DNA from: Auanema rhodensis
Lineage: Eukaryota > Nematoda > Chromadorea > Rhabditida > Rhabditidae
DNA length: 64,000 bases
Assembly: GCA_964057225.1 (NCBI GenBank)
Contig: OZ059899.1
Span: 2,666,001-2,730,000, forward strand
Direction: 5' to 3'
This document shows, piece by piece, positions 37,301-50,193 of the stretch (position 1 is the stretch's first letter; the number at the start of each line of letters is the position of its first letter). The notes under the pieces are model-generated. The model was given only the letters and a program-made list of their open reading frames with translations. It was not told the origin of the DNA and searched no databases. A program made the position numbers and the translations under genes.

Positions 37301-39312
37301 ATGCGGATTTTTGAGCTGCGTCGATCTGTGTTATCAGATTTGCGCTAGCTTGAAAATGCACCGAGATATCAACTGATATAAGTTCACACTTATATCCTCG
37401 ATTTTCACCCTGAAGAATTAATTTTTTCGTTGAATAACATTGTCCATCGTCTTTGCCTTGAAAAACGGAATCTAAAAACATCTACTTTTCGCTAAATTAT
37501 CTTGAAATTTTTCGAAAAAATTTTTGTCAAAATGTTTTTGGAAGCAATGTTGAGTGTACATGGAAACTCAACATACACTAATGCATCATTTTTCAAACAA
37601 TCATAACTAATTTTTGTATTAATCGTTTCTCAATGTAGTATAGTGCATTCGATGCGGATTTTTGAGCTGCGTCGATCTGTGTTATCAGATTTGCGCTAGC
37701 TTAAAAAAGCACCGAGATATCAACTGATATAAGTTCACACTTATATCCTCGATTTTCACCCTGAAGAATTATTTTTTTCGTTGAATAACATTGTCCATCG
37801 TCTTTGCCTTGAAAAACGGAATCTAAGAACATCTACTTTTTGCTAAATTAATTTGAAATTTTTCGAAAAAATTTTTGTCAAAATGTTTTTGGAAGCAATG
37901 TTGAGTGTACATGGAAACTCAACATACACTAATGCATCATTTTTCAAACGATCATAACTAATTTTTGTATTAAGCGTTTCTCAATGTAGTATAGTGCATT
38001 CGATGCGGATTTTTGAGCTGCGTCGATCTGTGTTATCAGATTTGCGCTAGCTTGAAAATGCACCGAGATATCAACTGATATAAGTTCACACTTATAACCT
38101 CGATTTTCACCCTGAAGAATTAATTTTTTCGATGAATAACATTGTCCATCGTCTTTGCCTTGAAAAACGGAATCTTAAAACATCTACTTTTCGCTAAATT
38201 ATTTTGAAATTTTTCGAAAAAATTTTTGTCAAAATGTTTTTGGAAGCAATGTTGAGTGTACATGGAAACTCAACATACACTAATGCATCATTTTTCAAAC
38301 AATCATAACTAATTTTTGTATTAAGCGTTTCTCAATGTAGTATAGTGCATTCGATGCGGATTTTTGAGCTGCGTCGATCTGTGTTATCAGATTTGCGCTA
38401 GCTTGAAAATGCACCGAGATATCAACTGATATAAGTTCACACTTATAACCTCGATTTTCACCCTGAAGAATTAATTTTTTCGATGAATAACATTGTCCAT
38501 CGTCTTTGCCTTGAAAAACGGAATCTTAAAACATCTACTTTTCGCTAAATTATTTTGAAATTTTTCGAAAAAATTTTTGTCAAAATGTTTTTGGAAGCAA
38601 TGTTGAGTGTACATGGAAACTCAACATACACTAATGCATCATTTTTCAAACGATCATAACTAATTTTTGTATTAAGCGTTTCTTAATGTAGTATAGTGCA
38701 TTCGATGCGGATTTTTGAGCTGCGTCGATCTGTGTTATCAGATTTGCGCTAGCTTGAAAATGCACCGAGATATCAACTGATATAAGTTCACACTTATATC
38801 CTCGATTTTCACCCTGAAGAATTAATTTTTTCGTTGAATAACATTGTCCATCGTCTTTGCCTTGAAAAACGGAATCTGAAAACATCTACTTTTCGCTAAA
38901 TTATCTTGAAATTTTTCGAAAAAATTTTTGTCAAAATGTTTTTGGAAGCAATGTTGAGTGTACATGGAAACTCAACATACACTAATGCATCATTTTTCAA
39001 ACGATCATAACTAATTTTTGTATTGAGCGTTTCTCAATGTAGTATAGTGCATTCAATGCGGATTTTTGAGCTGCGTCGATCTGTGTTATCAGATTTGCGC
39101 TAGCTTAAAAATGCACCGAGATATCAACTGATATAAGTTCACACTTATATCCTCGATTTTCACCCTGAAGAATTATTTTTTTCGTTGAATAACATTGTCC
39201 ATCGTCTTTGCTTTGAAAAACGGAATCTAAAAACTTCTACTTTTTGCTAAATTATTTTGAAATTTTTCGAAAAAATTTTTGTCAAAATGTTTTTGGAAGC
39301 AATGTTGAGTGT
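34399..39312 (+). repeat. Tandem duplication of a 7-monomer (2457-bp) unit in copy B
   Basis: Monomers 99-105 (34399-36855) and 106-112 (36856-39312) share their order. Six of the seven pairs (100-105 with 107-112) agree at every site I compared except a private cttctac in monomer 112. The first pair, 99 and 106, share a rare taaaatatt near position 290 but differ upstream. Copy A has this unit once, as 16849-19305. The 7-monomer length equals that of the right-hand higher-order repeat but the monomer types are different. Confidence 0.85.
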
Positions 39313-39663
39313 ACATGGAAACTCAACATACACTAATGCATCATTTTTCAAACGATCATAACTAAATTTTGTATTAAGCGTTTCTCAATGTAGTATAGTG
39401 CATTCGATGCGGATTTTTGAGCTGCGTCGATCTGTGTTATCAGATTTGCGCTAGCTTGAAAATGCACCGAGATATCAACTGATATAAGTTCACACTTATA
39501 TCCTCGATTTTCACCCTGAAGAATTAATTTTTTCGTTGAATAACATTGTCCATCGTCTTTGCCTTGAAAAACGGAATCTAAAAACATCTACTTTTCGCTA
39601 AATTATCTTGAAATTTTTCGAAAAAATTTTTGTCAAAATGTTTTTGGAAGCAATGTTGAGTGT

Positions 39664-42600
39664 ACATGGAAACTCAACATACACTAATGCATCATTTTTC
39701 AAACAATCATAACTAATTTTTGTATTAAGCGTTTCTCAATGTAGTATAGTGCATTCGATGCGGATTTTTGAGCTGCGTCGATCTGTGTTATCAGATTTGC
39801 GCTAGCTTAAAAATGCACCGAGATATCAACTGATATAAGTTCACACTTATATCCTCGATTTTCACCCTGAAGAATTAATTTTTTCGATGAATAACATTGT
39901 CCATCGTCTTTGCCTTGAAAAACGGAATCTAAAAACATCTACTTTTCGCTAAATTATTTTGAAATTTTTCGAAAAAATTTTTGTCAAAATGTTTTTGGAA
40001 GCAATGTTGAGTGTACATGGAAACTCAACATACACTAATGCATCATTTTTCAAACGATCATAACTAATTTTTGTATTAAACGTTTCTCAATGTAGTATAG
40101 TGCATTCGATGCGGATTTTTGAGCTGCGTCGATCTGTGTTATCAGATTTGCGCTAGCTTAAAAATGCACCGAGATATCAACTGATATAAGTTCACACTTA
40201 TATCCTCGATTTTCACCCTGAAGAATTATTTTTTTCGTTGAATAACATTGTCCATCGTCTTTGCCTTGAAAAACGGAATCTAAAAACATCTACTTTTTGC
40301 TAAATTATCTTGAAATTTTTCGAAAACATTTTTGTCAAAATGTTTTTGGAAGCAATGTTGAGTGTACATGGAAACTCAACATACACTAATGCATCATTTT
40401 TCAAACAATCATAACTAATTTTTGTATTAAGCGTTTCTCAATGTAGTATAGTGCATTCGATGCGGATTTTTGAGCTGCGTCGATCTGTGTTATCAGATTT
40501 GCGCTAGCTTAAAAAAGCACCGAGATATCAATTGATATAAGTTCACACTTATATCCTCGATTTTCACCCTGAAGAATTAATTTTTTCGATGAATAACATT
40601 GTCCATCGTCTTTGCCTTGAAAAACGGAATCTAAAAACATCTACTTTTTGCTAAATTAATTTGAAATTTTTCGAAAAAATTTTTGTCAAAATGTTTTTGG
40701 AAGCAATGTTGAGTGTACATGGAAACTCAACATACACTAATGCATCATTTTTCAAACGATCATAACTAATTTTTGTATTAAGCGTTTCTCAATGTAGTAT
40801 AGTGCATTCGATGCGGATTTTTGAGCTGCGTCGATCTGTGTTATCAGATTTGCGCTAGCTTAAAAATGCACCGAGATATCAACTGATATAAGTTCACACT
40901 TATATCCTCGATTTTCACCCTGAAGAATTAATTTATTCGTTGAATAACATCGTCCATCGTCTTTGCTTTGAAAAACGGAACCTAAAAACATCTACTTTTC
41001 GCTAAATTATTTTGAAATTTTTCGAAAAAATTTTTGTCAAAATGTTTTTGGAAGCAATGTTGAGTGTACATGGAAACTCAACATACACTAATGCATCATT
41101 TTTCAAACAATCATAACTAATTTTTGTATTAAGCGTTTCTCAATGTAGTATAGTGCATTCGATGCGGATTTTTGAGCTGCGTCGATCTGTGTTATCAGAT
41201 TTGCGCTAGCTTAAAAAAGCACCGAGATATCAATTGATATAAGTTCACACTTATATCCTCGATTTTCACCCTGAAGAATTATTTTTTTCGTTGAATAACA
41301 TTGTCCATCGTCTTTGCCTTGAAAAACGGAATCTAAAAACATCTACTTTTTGCTAAATTAATTTGAAATTTTTCGAAAAAATTTTTGTCAAAATGTTTTT
41401 GGAAGCAATGTTGAGTGTACATGGAAACTCAACATACACTAATGCATCATTTTTCAAACGATCATAACTAATTTTTGTATTAAGCGTTTCTCAATGTAGT
41501 ATAGTGCATTCGATGCGGATTTTTGAGCTGCGTCGATCTGTGTTATCAGATTTGCGCTAGCTTGAAAATGCACCGAGATATCAACTGATATAAGTTCACA
41601 CTTATATCCTCGATTTTCACCCTGAAGAATTAATTTTTTCGTTGAATAACATTGTCCATCGTCTTTGCCTTGAAAAACGGAATCTAAACACATCTACTTT
41701 TCGCTAAATTATCTTGAAATTTTTCGAAAAAATTTTTGTCAAAATGTTTTTGGAAGCAATGTTGAGTGTACATGGAAACTCAACATACACTAATGCATCA
41801 TTTTTCAAACGATCATAACTAATTTTTGTATTGAGCGTTTCTCAATGTAGTATAGTGCATTCAATGCGGATTTTTGAGCTGCGTCGATCTGTGTTATCAG
41901 ATTTGCGCTAGCTTAAAAATGCACCGAGATATCAACTGATATAAGTTCACACTTATATCCTCGATTTTCACCCTGAAGAATTATTTTTTTCGTTGAATAA
42001 CATTGTCCATCGTCTTTGCTTTAAAAAACGGAATCTAAAAACATCTACTTTTTGCTAAATTATTTTGAAATTTTTCGAAAAAATTTTTGTCAAAATGTTT
42101 TTGGAAGCAATGTTGAGTGTACATGGAAACTCAACATACACTAATGCATCATTTTTCAAACGATCATAACTAAATTTTGTATTAAGCGTTTCTCAATGTA
42201 GTATAGTGCATTCGATGCGGATTTTTAAGCTGCGTCGATCTGTGTTATCAGATTTGCGCTAGCTTAAAAAAGCACCGAGATATCAACTGATATAAGTTCA
42301 CACTTATATCCTCGATTTTCACCCTGAAGAATTATTTTTTTCGTTGAATAACATTGTCCATCGTCTTTGCCTTGAAAAACGGAATCTAAAAACATCTACT
42401 TTTTGCTAAATTAATTTGAAATTTTTCGAAAAAATTTTTGTCAAAATGTTTTTGGAAGCAATGTTGAGTGTACATGGAAACTCAACATACACTAATGCAT
42501 CATTTTTCAAACGATCATAACTAATTTTTGTATTAAGCGTTTCTCAATGTAGTATAGTGCATTCGATGCGGATTTTTGAGCTGCGTCGATCTGTGTTATC

Positions 42601-45600
42601 AGATTTGCGCTAGCTTGAAAATGCACCGAGATATCAACTGATATAAGTTCACACTTATATCCTCGATTTTCACCCTGAAGAATTAATTTTTTCGATGAAT
42701 AACATTGTCCATCGTCTTTGCCTTGAAAAACGGAATCTTAAAACATCTACTTTTCGCTAAATTATTTTGAAATTTTTCGAAAAAATTTTTGTCAAAATGT
42801 TTTTGGAAGCAATGTTGAGTGTACATGGAAACTCAACATACACTAATGCATCATTTTTCAAACGATCATAACTAATTTTTGTATTAAGCGTTTCTTAATG
42901 TAGTATAGTGCATTCGATGCGGATTTTTGAGCTGCGTCGATCTGTGTTATCAGATTTGCGCTAGCTTGAAAATGCACCGAGATATCAACTGATATAAGTT
43001 CACACTTATATCCTCGATTTTCACCCTGAAGAATTAATTTTTTCGTTGAATAACATTGTCCATCGTCTTTGCCTTGAAAAACGGAATCTAAAAACATCTA
43101 CTTTTCGCTAAATTATCTTGAAATTTTTCGAAAAAATTTTTGTCAAAATGTTTTTGGAAGCAATGTTGAGTGTACATGGAAACTCAACATACACTAATGC
43201 ATCATTTTTCAAACAATCATAACTAATTTTTGTATTAAGCGTTTCTCAATGTAGTATAGTGCATTCGATGCGGATTTTTGAGCTGCGTCGATCTGTGTTA
43301 TCAGATTTGCGCTAGCTTAAAAATGCACCGAGATATCAACTGATATAAGTTCACACTTATATCCTCGATTTTCACCCTGAAGAATTAATTTTTTCGATGA
43401 ATAACATTGTCCATCGTCTTTGCCTTGAAAAACGGAATCTAAAAACATCTACTTTTCGCTAAATTATTTTGAAATTTTTCGAAAAAATTTTTGTCAAAAT
43501 GTTTTTGGAAGCAATGTTGAGTGTACATGGAAACTCAACATACACTAATGCATCATTTTTCAAACGATCATAACTAATTTTTGTATTAAACGTTTCTCAA
43601 TGTAGTATAGTGCATTCGATGCGGATTTTTGAGCTGCGTCGATCTGTGTTATCAGATTTGCGCTAGCTTAAAAATGCACCGAGATATCAACTGATATAAG
43701 TTCACACTTATATCCTCGATTTTCACCCTGAAGAATTATTTTTTTCGTTGAATAACATTGTCCATCGTCTTTGCCTTGAAAAACGGAATCTAAAAACATC
43801 TACTTTTTGCTAAATTATCTTGAAATTTTTCGAAAACATTTTTGTCAAAATGTTTTTGGAAGCAATGTTGAGTGTACATGGAAACTCAACATACACTAAT
43901 GCATCATTTTTCAAACAATCATAACTAATTTTTGTATTAAGCGTTTCTCAATGTAGTATAGTGCATTCGATGCGGATTTTTGAGCTGCGTCGATCTGTGT
44001 TATCAGATTTGCGCTAGCTTAAAAAAGCACCGAGATATCAATTGATATAAGTTCACACTTATATCCTCGATTTTCACCCTGAAGAATTAATTTTTTCGAT
44101 GAATAACATTGTCCATCGTCTTTGCCTTGAAAAACGGAATCTAAAAACATCTACTTTTTGCTAAATTAATTTGAAATTTTTCGAAAAAATTTTTGTCAAA
44201 ATGTTTTTGGAAGCAATGTTGAGTGTACATGGAAACTCAACATACACTAATGCATCATTTTTCAAACGATCATAACTAATTTTTGTATTAAGCGTTTCTC
44301 AATGTAGTATAGTGCATTCGATGCGGATTTTTGAGCTGCGTCGATCTGTGTTATCAGATTTGCGCTAGCTTAAAAATGCACCGAGATATCAACTGATATA
44401 AGTTCACACTTATATCCTCGATTTTCACCCTGAAGAATTAATTTATTCGTTGAATAACATCGTCCATCGTCTTTGCTTTGAAAAACGGAACCTAAAAACA
44501 TCTACTTTTCGCTAAATTATTTTGAAATTTTTCGAAAAAATTTTTGTCAAAATGTTTTTGGAAGCAATGTTGAGTGTACATGGAAACTCAACATACACTA
44601 ATGCATCATTTTTCAAACAATCATAACTAATTTTTGTATTAAGCGTTTCTCAATGTAGTATAGTGCATTCGATGCGGATTTTTGAGCTGCGTCGATCTGT
44701 GTTATCAGATTTGCGCTAGCTTAAAAAAGCACCGAGATATCAATTGATATAAGTTCACACTTATATCCTCGATTTTCACCCTGAAGAATTATTTTTTTCG
44801 TTGAATAACATTGTCCATCGTCTTTGCCTTGAAAAACGGAATCTAAAAACATCTACTTTTTGCTAAATTAATTTGAAATTTTTCGAAAAAATTTTTGTCA
44901 AAATGTTTTTGGAAGCAATGTTGAGTGTACATGGAAACTCAACATACACTAATGCATCATTTTTCAAACGATCATAACTAATTTTTGTATTAAGCGTTTC
45001 TCAATGTAGTATAGTGCATTCGATGCGGATTTTTGAGCTGCGTCGATCTGTGTTATCAGATTTGCGCTAGCTTGAAAATGCACCGAGATATCAACTGATA
45101 TAAGTTCACACTTATATCCTCGATTTTCACCCTGAAGAATTAATTTTTTCGTTGAATAACATTGTCCATCGTCTTTGCCTTGAAAAACGGAATCTAAACA
45201 CATCTACTTTTCGCTAAATTATCTTGAAATTTTTCGAAAAAATTTTTGTCAAAATGTTTTTGGAAGCAATGTTGAGTGTACATGGAAACTCAACATACAC
45301 TAATGCATCATTTTTCAAACGATCATAACTAATTTTTGTATTGAGCGTTTCTCAATGTAGTATAGTGCATTCAATGCGGATTTTTGAGCTGCGTCGATCT
45401 GTGTTATCAGATTTGCGCTAGCTTAAAAATGCACCGAGATATCAACTGATATAAGTTCACACTTATATCCTCGATTTTCACCCTGAAGAATTATTTTTTT
45501 CGTTGAATAACATTGTCCATCGTCTTTGCTTTAAAAAACGGAATCTAAAAACATCTACTTTTTGCTAAATTATTTTGAAATTTTTCGAAAAAATTTTTGT

Positions 45601-46683
45601 CAAAATGTTTTTGGAAGCAATGTTGAGTGTACATGGAAACTCAACATACACTAATGCATCATTTTTCAAACGATCATAACTAAATTTTGTATTAAGCGTT
45701 TCTCAATGTAGTATAGTGCATTCGATGCGGATTTTTAAGCTGCGTCGATCTGTGTTATCAGATTTGCGCTAGCTTAAAAAAGCACCGAGATATCAACTGA
45801 TATAAGTTCACACTTATATCCTCGATTTTCACCCTGAAGAATTATTTTTTTCGTTGAATAACATTGTCCATCGTCTTTGCCTTGAAAAACGGAATCTAAA
45901 AACATCTACTTTTTGCTAAATTAATTTGAAATTTTTCGAAAAAATTTTTGTCAAAATGTTTTTGGAAGCAATGTTGAGTGTACATGGAAACTCAACATAC
46001 ACTAATGCATCATTTTTCAAACGATCATAACTAATTTTTGTATTAAGCGTTTCTCAATGTAGTATAGTGCATTCGATGCGGATTTTTGAGCTGCGTCGAT
46101 CTGTGTTATCAGATTTGCGCTAGCTTGAAAATGCACCGAGATATCAACTGATATAAGTTCACACTTATATCCTCGATTTTCACCCTGAAGAATTAATTTT
46201 TTCGTTGAATAACATTGTCCATCGTCTTTGCCTTGAAAAACGGAATCTAAACACATCTACTTTTCGCTAAATTATCTTGAAATTTTTCGAAAAAATTTTT
46301 GTCAAAATGTTTTTGGAAGCAATGTTGAGTGTACATGGAAACTCAACATACACTAATGCATCATTTTTCAAACGATCATAACTAATTTTTGTATTAAGCG
46401 TTTCTCAATGTAGTATAGTGCATTCGATGCGGATTGTTGAGCTGCGTCGATCTGTGTTATCAGATTTGCGCTAGCTTAAAAATGCACCGAGATATCAACT
46501 GATATGAGTTCACACATATATCCTCGATTTTCACCCTGAAGAATTAATTTTTTCGTTGAATAACATTGTCCATCGTCTTTGCCTTGAAAAAAGGAATCTA
46601 AAAACATCTACTTTTTGCTAAATTATTTTGAAATTTTTCGAAAAAATTTTTGTCAAAATGTTTTTGGAAGCAATGTTGAGTGT
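39664..46683 (+). repeat. Tandem duplication of a 10-monomer (3510-bp) unit
   Basis: Monomers 114-121 (39664-42471) recur as 124-131 (43174-45981), offset by exactly 3510 bp. Shared rare marks include attaaacg with cgaaaacattttt (115 and 125), aatttattcg with aacatcgtcc and ggaacctaaa (117 and 127) and gctttaaaaaacgg (120 and 130). The last two positions of each 10-mer differ: 122-123 are F-like and I-like, while 132-133 are M and W. The second copy therefore runs directly into the 7-monomer repeat region. Confidence 0.88.
40525..40538. other. Perfect 14-bp palindrome ATATCAATTGATAT (first of 14 copies)
   Basis: A single c-to-t change at monomer position 167 turns the common ATATCAACTGATAT into a fully self-complementary 14-mer. 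It is found in monomers 116, 118, 126, 128, 135, 140, 144, 153, 160, 167, 177, 180, 181 and 182, all to the right of 40.5 kb, and I found none to the left. In monomer 177 a second private change (ccgatatatc) extends it to 16 bp at 61935-61950. It marks the P type, the first monomer of the right-hand higher-order unit. Confidence 0.85.
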
Positions 46684-47034
46684 ACATGGAAACTCAACAT
46701 ACACTAATGCATCATTTTTCAAACGATCATAACTAATTTTTGTATTAAGCGTTTCTTAATGTAGTATAGTGCATTCGATGCGGATTTTTGAGCTGCGTCG
46801 ATCTGTGTTATCAGATGTGCGCTAGCTTGAAAATGCACCGAGATATCAACTGATATAAGTTCACACTTATATCCTCGATTTTCACCCTGAAGAATTAATT
46901 TTTTCGTTGAATAACATTGTCCATCGTCTTTGCCTTGAAAAACGGAATCTAAAAACATCTACTTTTCGCTAAATTATCTTGAAATTTTTCGAAAAAATTT
47001 TTGTCAAAATGTTTTTGGAAGCAATGTTGAGTGT

Positions 47035-48789
47035 ACATGGAAACTCAACATACACTAATGCATCATTTTTCAAACAATCATAACTAATTTTTGTATTAAG
47101 CGTTTCTCAATGTAGTATAGTGCATTCGATGCGGATTTTTGAGCTGCGTCGATCTGTGTTATCAGATTTGCGCTAGCTTAAAAAAGCACCGAGATATCAA
47201 TTGATATAAGTTCACACTTATATCCTCGATTTTCACCCTGAAGAATTATTTTTTTCGTTGAATAACATTGTCCATCGTCTTTGCCTTGAAAAACGGAATC
47301 TAAAAACATCTACTTTTTGCTAAATTAATTTGAAATTTTTCGAAAAAATTTTTGTCAAAATGTTTTTGGAAGCAATGTTGAGTGTACATGGAAACTCAAC
47401 ATACACTAATGCATCATTTTTCAAACGATCATAACTAATTTTTGTATTAAGCGTTTCTCAATGTAGTATAGTGCATTCGATGCGGATTTTTGAGCTGCGT
47501 CGATCTGTGTTATCAGATTTGCGCTAGCTTGAAAATGCACCGAGATATCAACTGATATAAGTTCACACTTATATCCTCGATTTTCACCCTGAAGAATTAA
47601 TTTTTTCGTTGAATAACATTGTCCATCGTCTTTGCCTTGAAAAACGGAATCTAAACACATCTACTTTTCGCTAAATTATCTTGAAATTTTTCGAAAAAAT
47701 TTTTGTCAAAATGTTTTTGGAAGCAATGTTGAGTGTACATGGAAACTCAACATACACTAATGCATCATTTTTCAAACGATCATAACTAATTTTTGTATTA
47801 AGCGTTTCTCAATGTAGTATAGTGCATTCGATGCGGATTTTTGAGCTGCGTCGATCTGTGTTATCAGATTTGCGCTAGCTTGAAAATGCACCGAGATATC
47901 AACTGATATAAGTTCACACTTATATCCTCGATTTTCACCCTGAAGAATTAATTTTTTCGTTGAATAACATTGTCCATCGTCTTTGCCTTGAAAAACGGAA
48001 TCTAAACACATCTACTTTTCGCTAAATTATCTTGAAATTTTTCGAAAAAATTTTTGTCAAAATGTTTTTGGAAGCAATGTTGAGTGTACATGGAAACTCA
48101 ACATACACTAATGCATCATTTTTCAAACGATCATAACTAATTTTTGTATTAAGCGTTTCTCAATGTAGTATAGTGCATTCGATGCGGATTGTTGAGCTGC
48201 GTCGATCTGTGTTATCAGATTTGCGCTAGCTTAAAAATGCACCGAGATATCAACTGATATGAGTTCACACATATATCCTCGATTTTCACCCTGAAGAATT
48301 AATTTTTTCGTTGAATAACATTGTCCATCGTCTTTGCCTTGAAAAAAGGAATCTAAAAACATCTACTTTTTGCTAAATTATTTTGAAATTTTTCGAAAAA
48401 ATTTTTGTCAAAATGTTTTTGGAAGCAATGTTGAGTGTACATGGAAACTCAACATACACTAATGCATCATTTTTCAAACGATCATAACTAATTTTTGTAT
48501 TAAGCGTTTCTTAATGTAGTATAGTGCATTCGATGCGGATTTTTGAGCTGCGTCGATCTGTGTTATCAGATTTGCGCTAGCTTGAAAATGCACCGAGATA
48601 TCAACTGATATAAGTTCACACTTATATCCTCGATTTTCACCCTGAAGAATTAATTTTTTCGTTGAATAACATTGTCCATCGTCTTTGCCTTGAAAAACGG
48701 AATCTAAAAACATCTACTTTTCGCTAAATTATCTTGAAATTTTTCGAAAAAATTTTTGTCAAAATGTTTTTGGAAGCAATGTTGAGTGT
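47035..48789 (+). repeat. Shortened higher-order unit P-M-M-W-I (5 monomers)
   Basis: Monomers 135-139. Relative to the full unit, N, B and C are missing and M occurs twice in a row (47386 and 47737). This is the outcome expected when an M monomer exchanges out of register with the N/M-like monomer at the second position, since N and M differ mainly at aattaaatttt versus aattaatt. Confidence 0.75.
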
Positions 48790-50193
48790 ACATGGAAACT
48801 CAACATACACTAATGCATCATTTTTCAAACAATCATAACTAATTTTTGTATTAAGCGTTTCTCAATGTAGTATAGTGCATTCGATGCGGATTTTTGAGCT
48901 GCGTCGATCTGTGTTATCAGATTTGCGCTAGCTTAAAAAAGCACCGAGATATCAATTGATATAAGTTCACACTTATATCCTCGATTTTCACCCTGAAGAA
49001 TTATTTTTTTCGTTGAATAACATTGTCCATCGTCTTTGCCTTGAAAAACGGAATCTAAAAACATCTACTTTTTGCTAAATTAATTTGAAATTTTTCGAAA
49101 AAATTTTTGTCAAAATGTTTTTGGAAGCAATGTTGAGCGTACATGGAAACTCAACATACACTAATGCATCATTTTTCAAACGATCATAACTAATTTTTGT
49201 ATTAAGCGTTTCTCAATGTAGTATAGTGCATTCGATGCGGATTTTTGAGCTGCGTCGATCTGTGTTATCAGATTTGCGCTAGCTTGAAAATGCACCGAGA
49301 TATCAACTGATATAAGTTCACACTTATATCCTCGATTTTCACCCTGAAGAATTAAATTTTTCGTTGAATAACATTGTCCATCGTCTTTGCCTTGAAAAAC
49401 GGAATCTAAACACATCTACTTTTCGCTAAATTATCTTGAAATTTTTCGAAAAAATTTTTGTCAAAATGTTTTTGGAAGCAATGTTGAGTGTACATGGAAA
49501 CTCAACATACACTAATGCATCATTTTTCAAACGATCATAACTAATTTTTGTATTGAGCGTTTCTCAATGTAGTATAGTGCATTCAATGCGGATTTTTGAG
49601 CTGCGTCGATCTGTGTTATCAGATTTGCGCTAGCTTAAAAATGCACCGAGATATCAACTGATATAAGTTCACACTTATATCCTCGATTTTCACCCTGAAG
49701 AATTATTTTTTTCGTTGAATAACATTGTCCATCGTCTTTGCTTTGAAAAACGGAATCTAAAAACATCTACTTTTTGCTAAATTATTTTGAAATTTTTCGA
49801 AAAAATTTTTGTCAAAATGTTTTTGGAAGCAATGTTGAGTGTACATGGAAACTCAACATACACTAATGCATCATTTTTCAAACGATCATAACTAAATTTT
49901 GTATTAAGCGTTTCTCAATGTAGTATAATGCATTCGATGCGGATTTTTAAGCTGCGTCGATCTGTGTTATCAGATTTGCGCTAGCTTAAAAATGCACCGA
50001 GATATCAACTGATATAAGTTCACACTTATATCCTCGATTTTCACCCTGAAGAATTATTTTTTTCGTTGAATAACATTGTCCATCGTCTTTGCCTTGAAAA
50101 ACGGAATCTAAAAACATCTACTTTTCGCTAAATTATCTTGAAATTTTTCGAAAAAATTTTTGTCAAAATGTTTTTGGAAGCAATGTTGAGTGT
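48790..50193 (+). repeat. Shortened higher-order unit P-N-B-C (4 monomers)
   Basis: Monomers 140-143. The unit stops after a modified C monomer (49843) that carries cttaaaaatgc, cttttcg and tatcttg and a private tataatg, so its 3' end resembles M or I rather than C. The next monomer is again P. This suggests a crossover inside monomer 143 that removed M-W-I. Monomer 141 has a private change in the boundary dyad loop (ttgagcgt). Confidence 0.7.

Larger units (their letters stand above)
19657..39312 (+). repeat. Segment 'copy B' of the large internal duplication, monomers 57-112
   Basis: This is a second version of the monomer order of copy A, 56 monomers against 43. The extra length comes from local amplifications inside it: X-D-B-B-E and X-D-B-E-X around 23167-26676, a dimer duplication at 27379-28782, a tetramer duplication at 30187-32994 and a 7-monomer duplication at 34399-39312. 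It lacks the counterparts of monomers 18-21 and 36-38. The first monomer, 57, itself looks hybrid: tctta near position 75, but a 3' half like monomer 13 (ctttctg). Confidence 0.85.
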
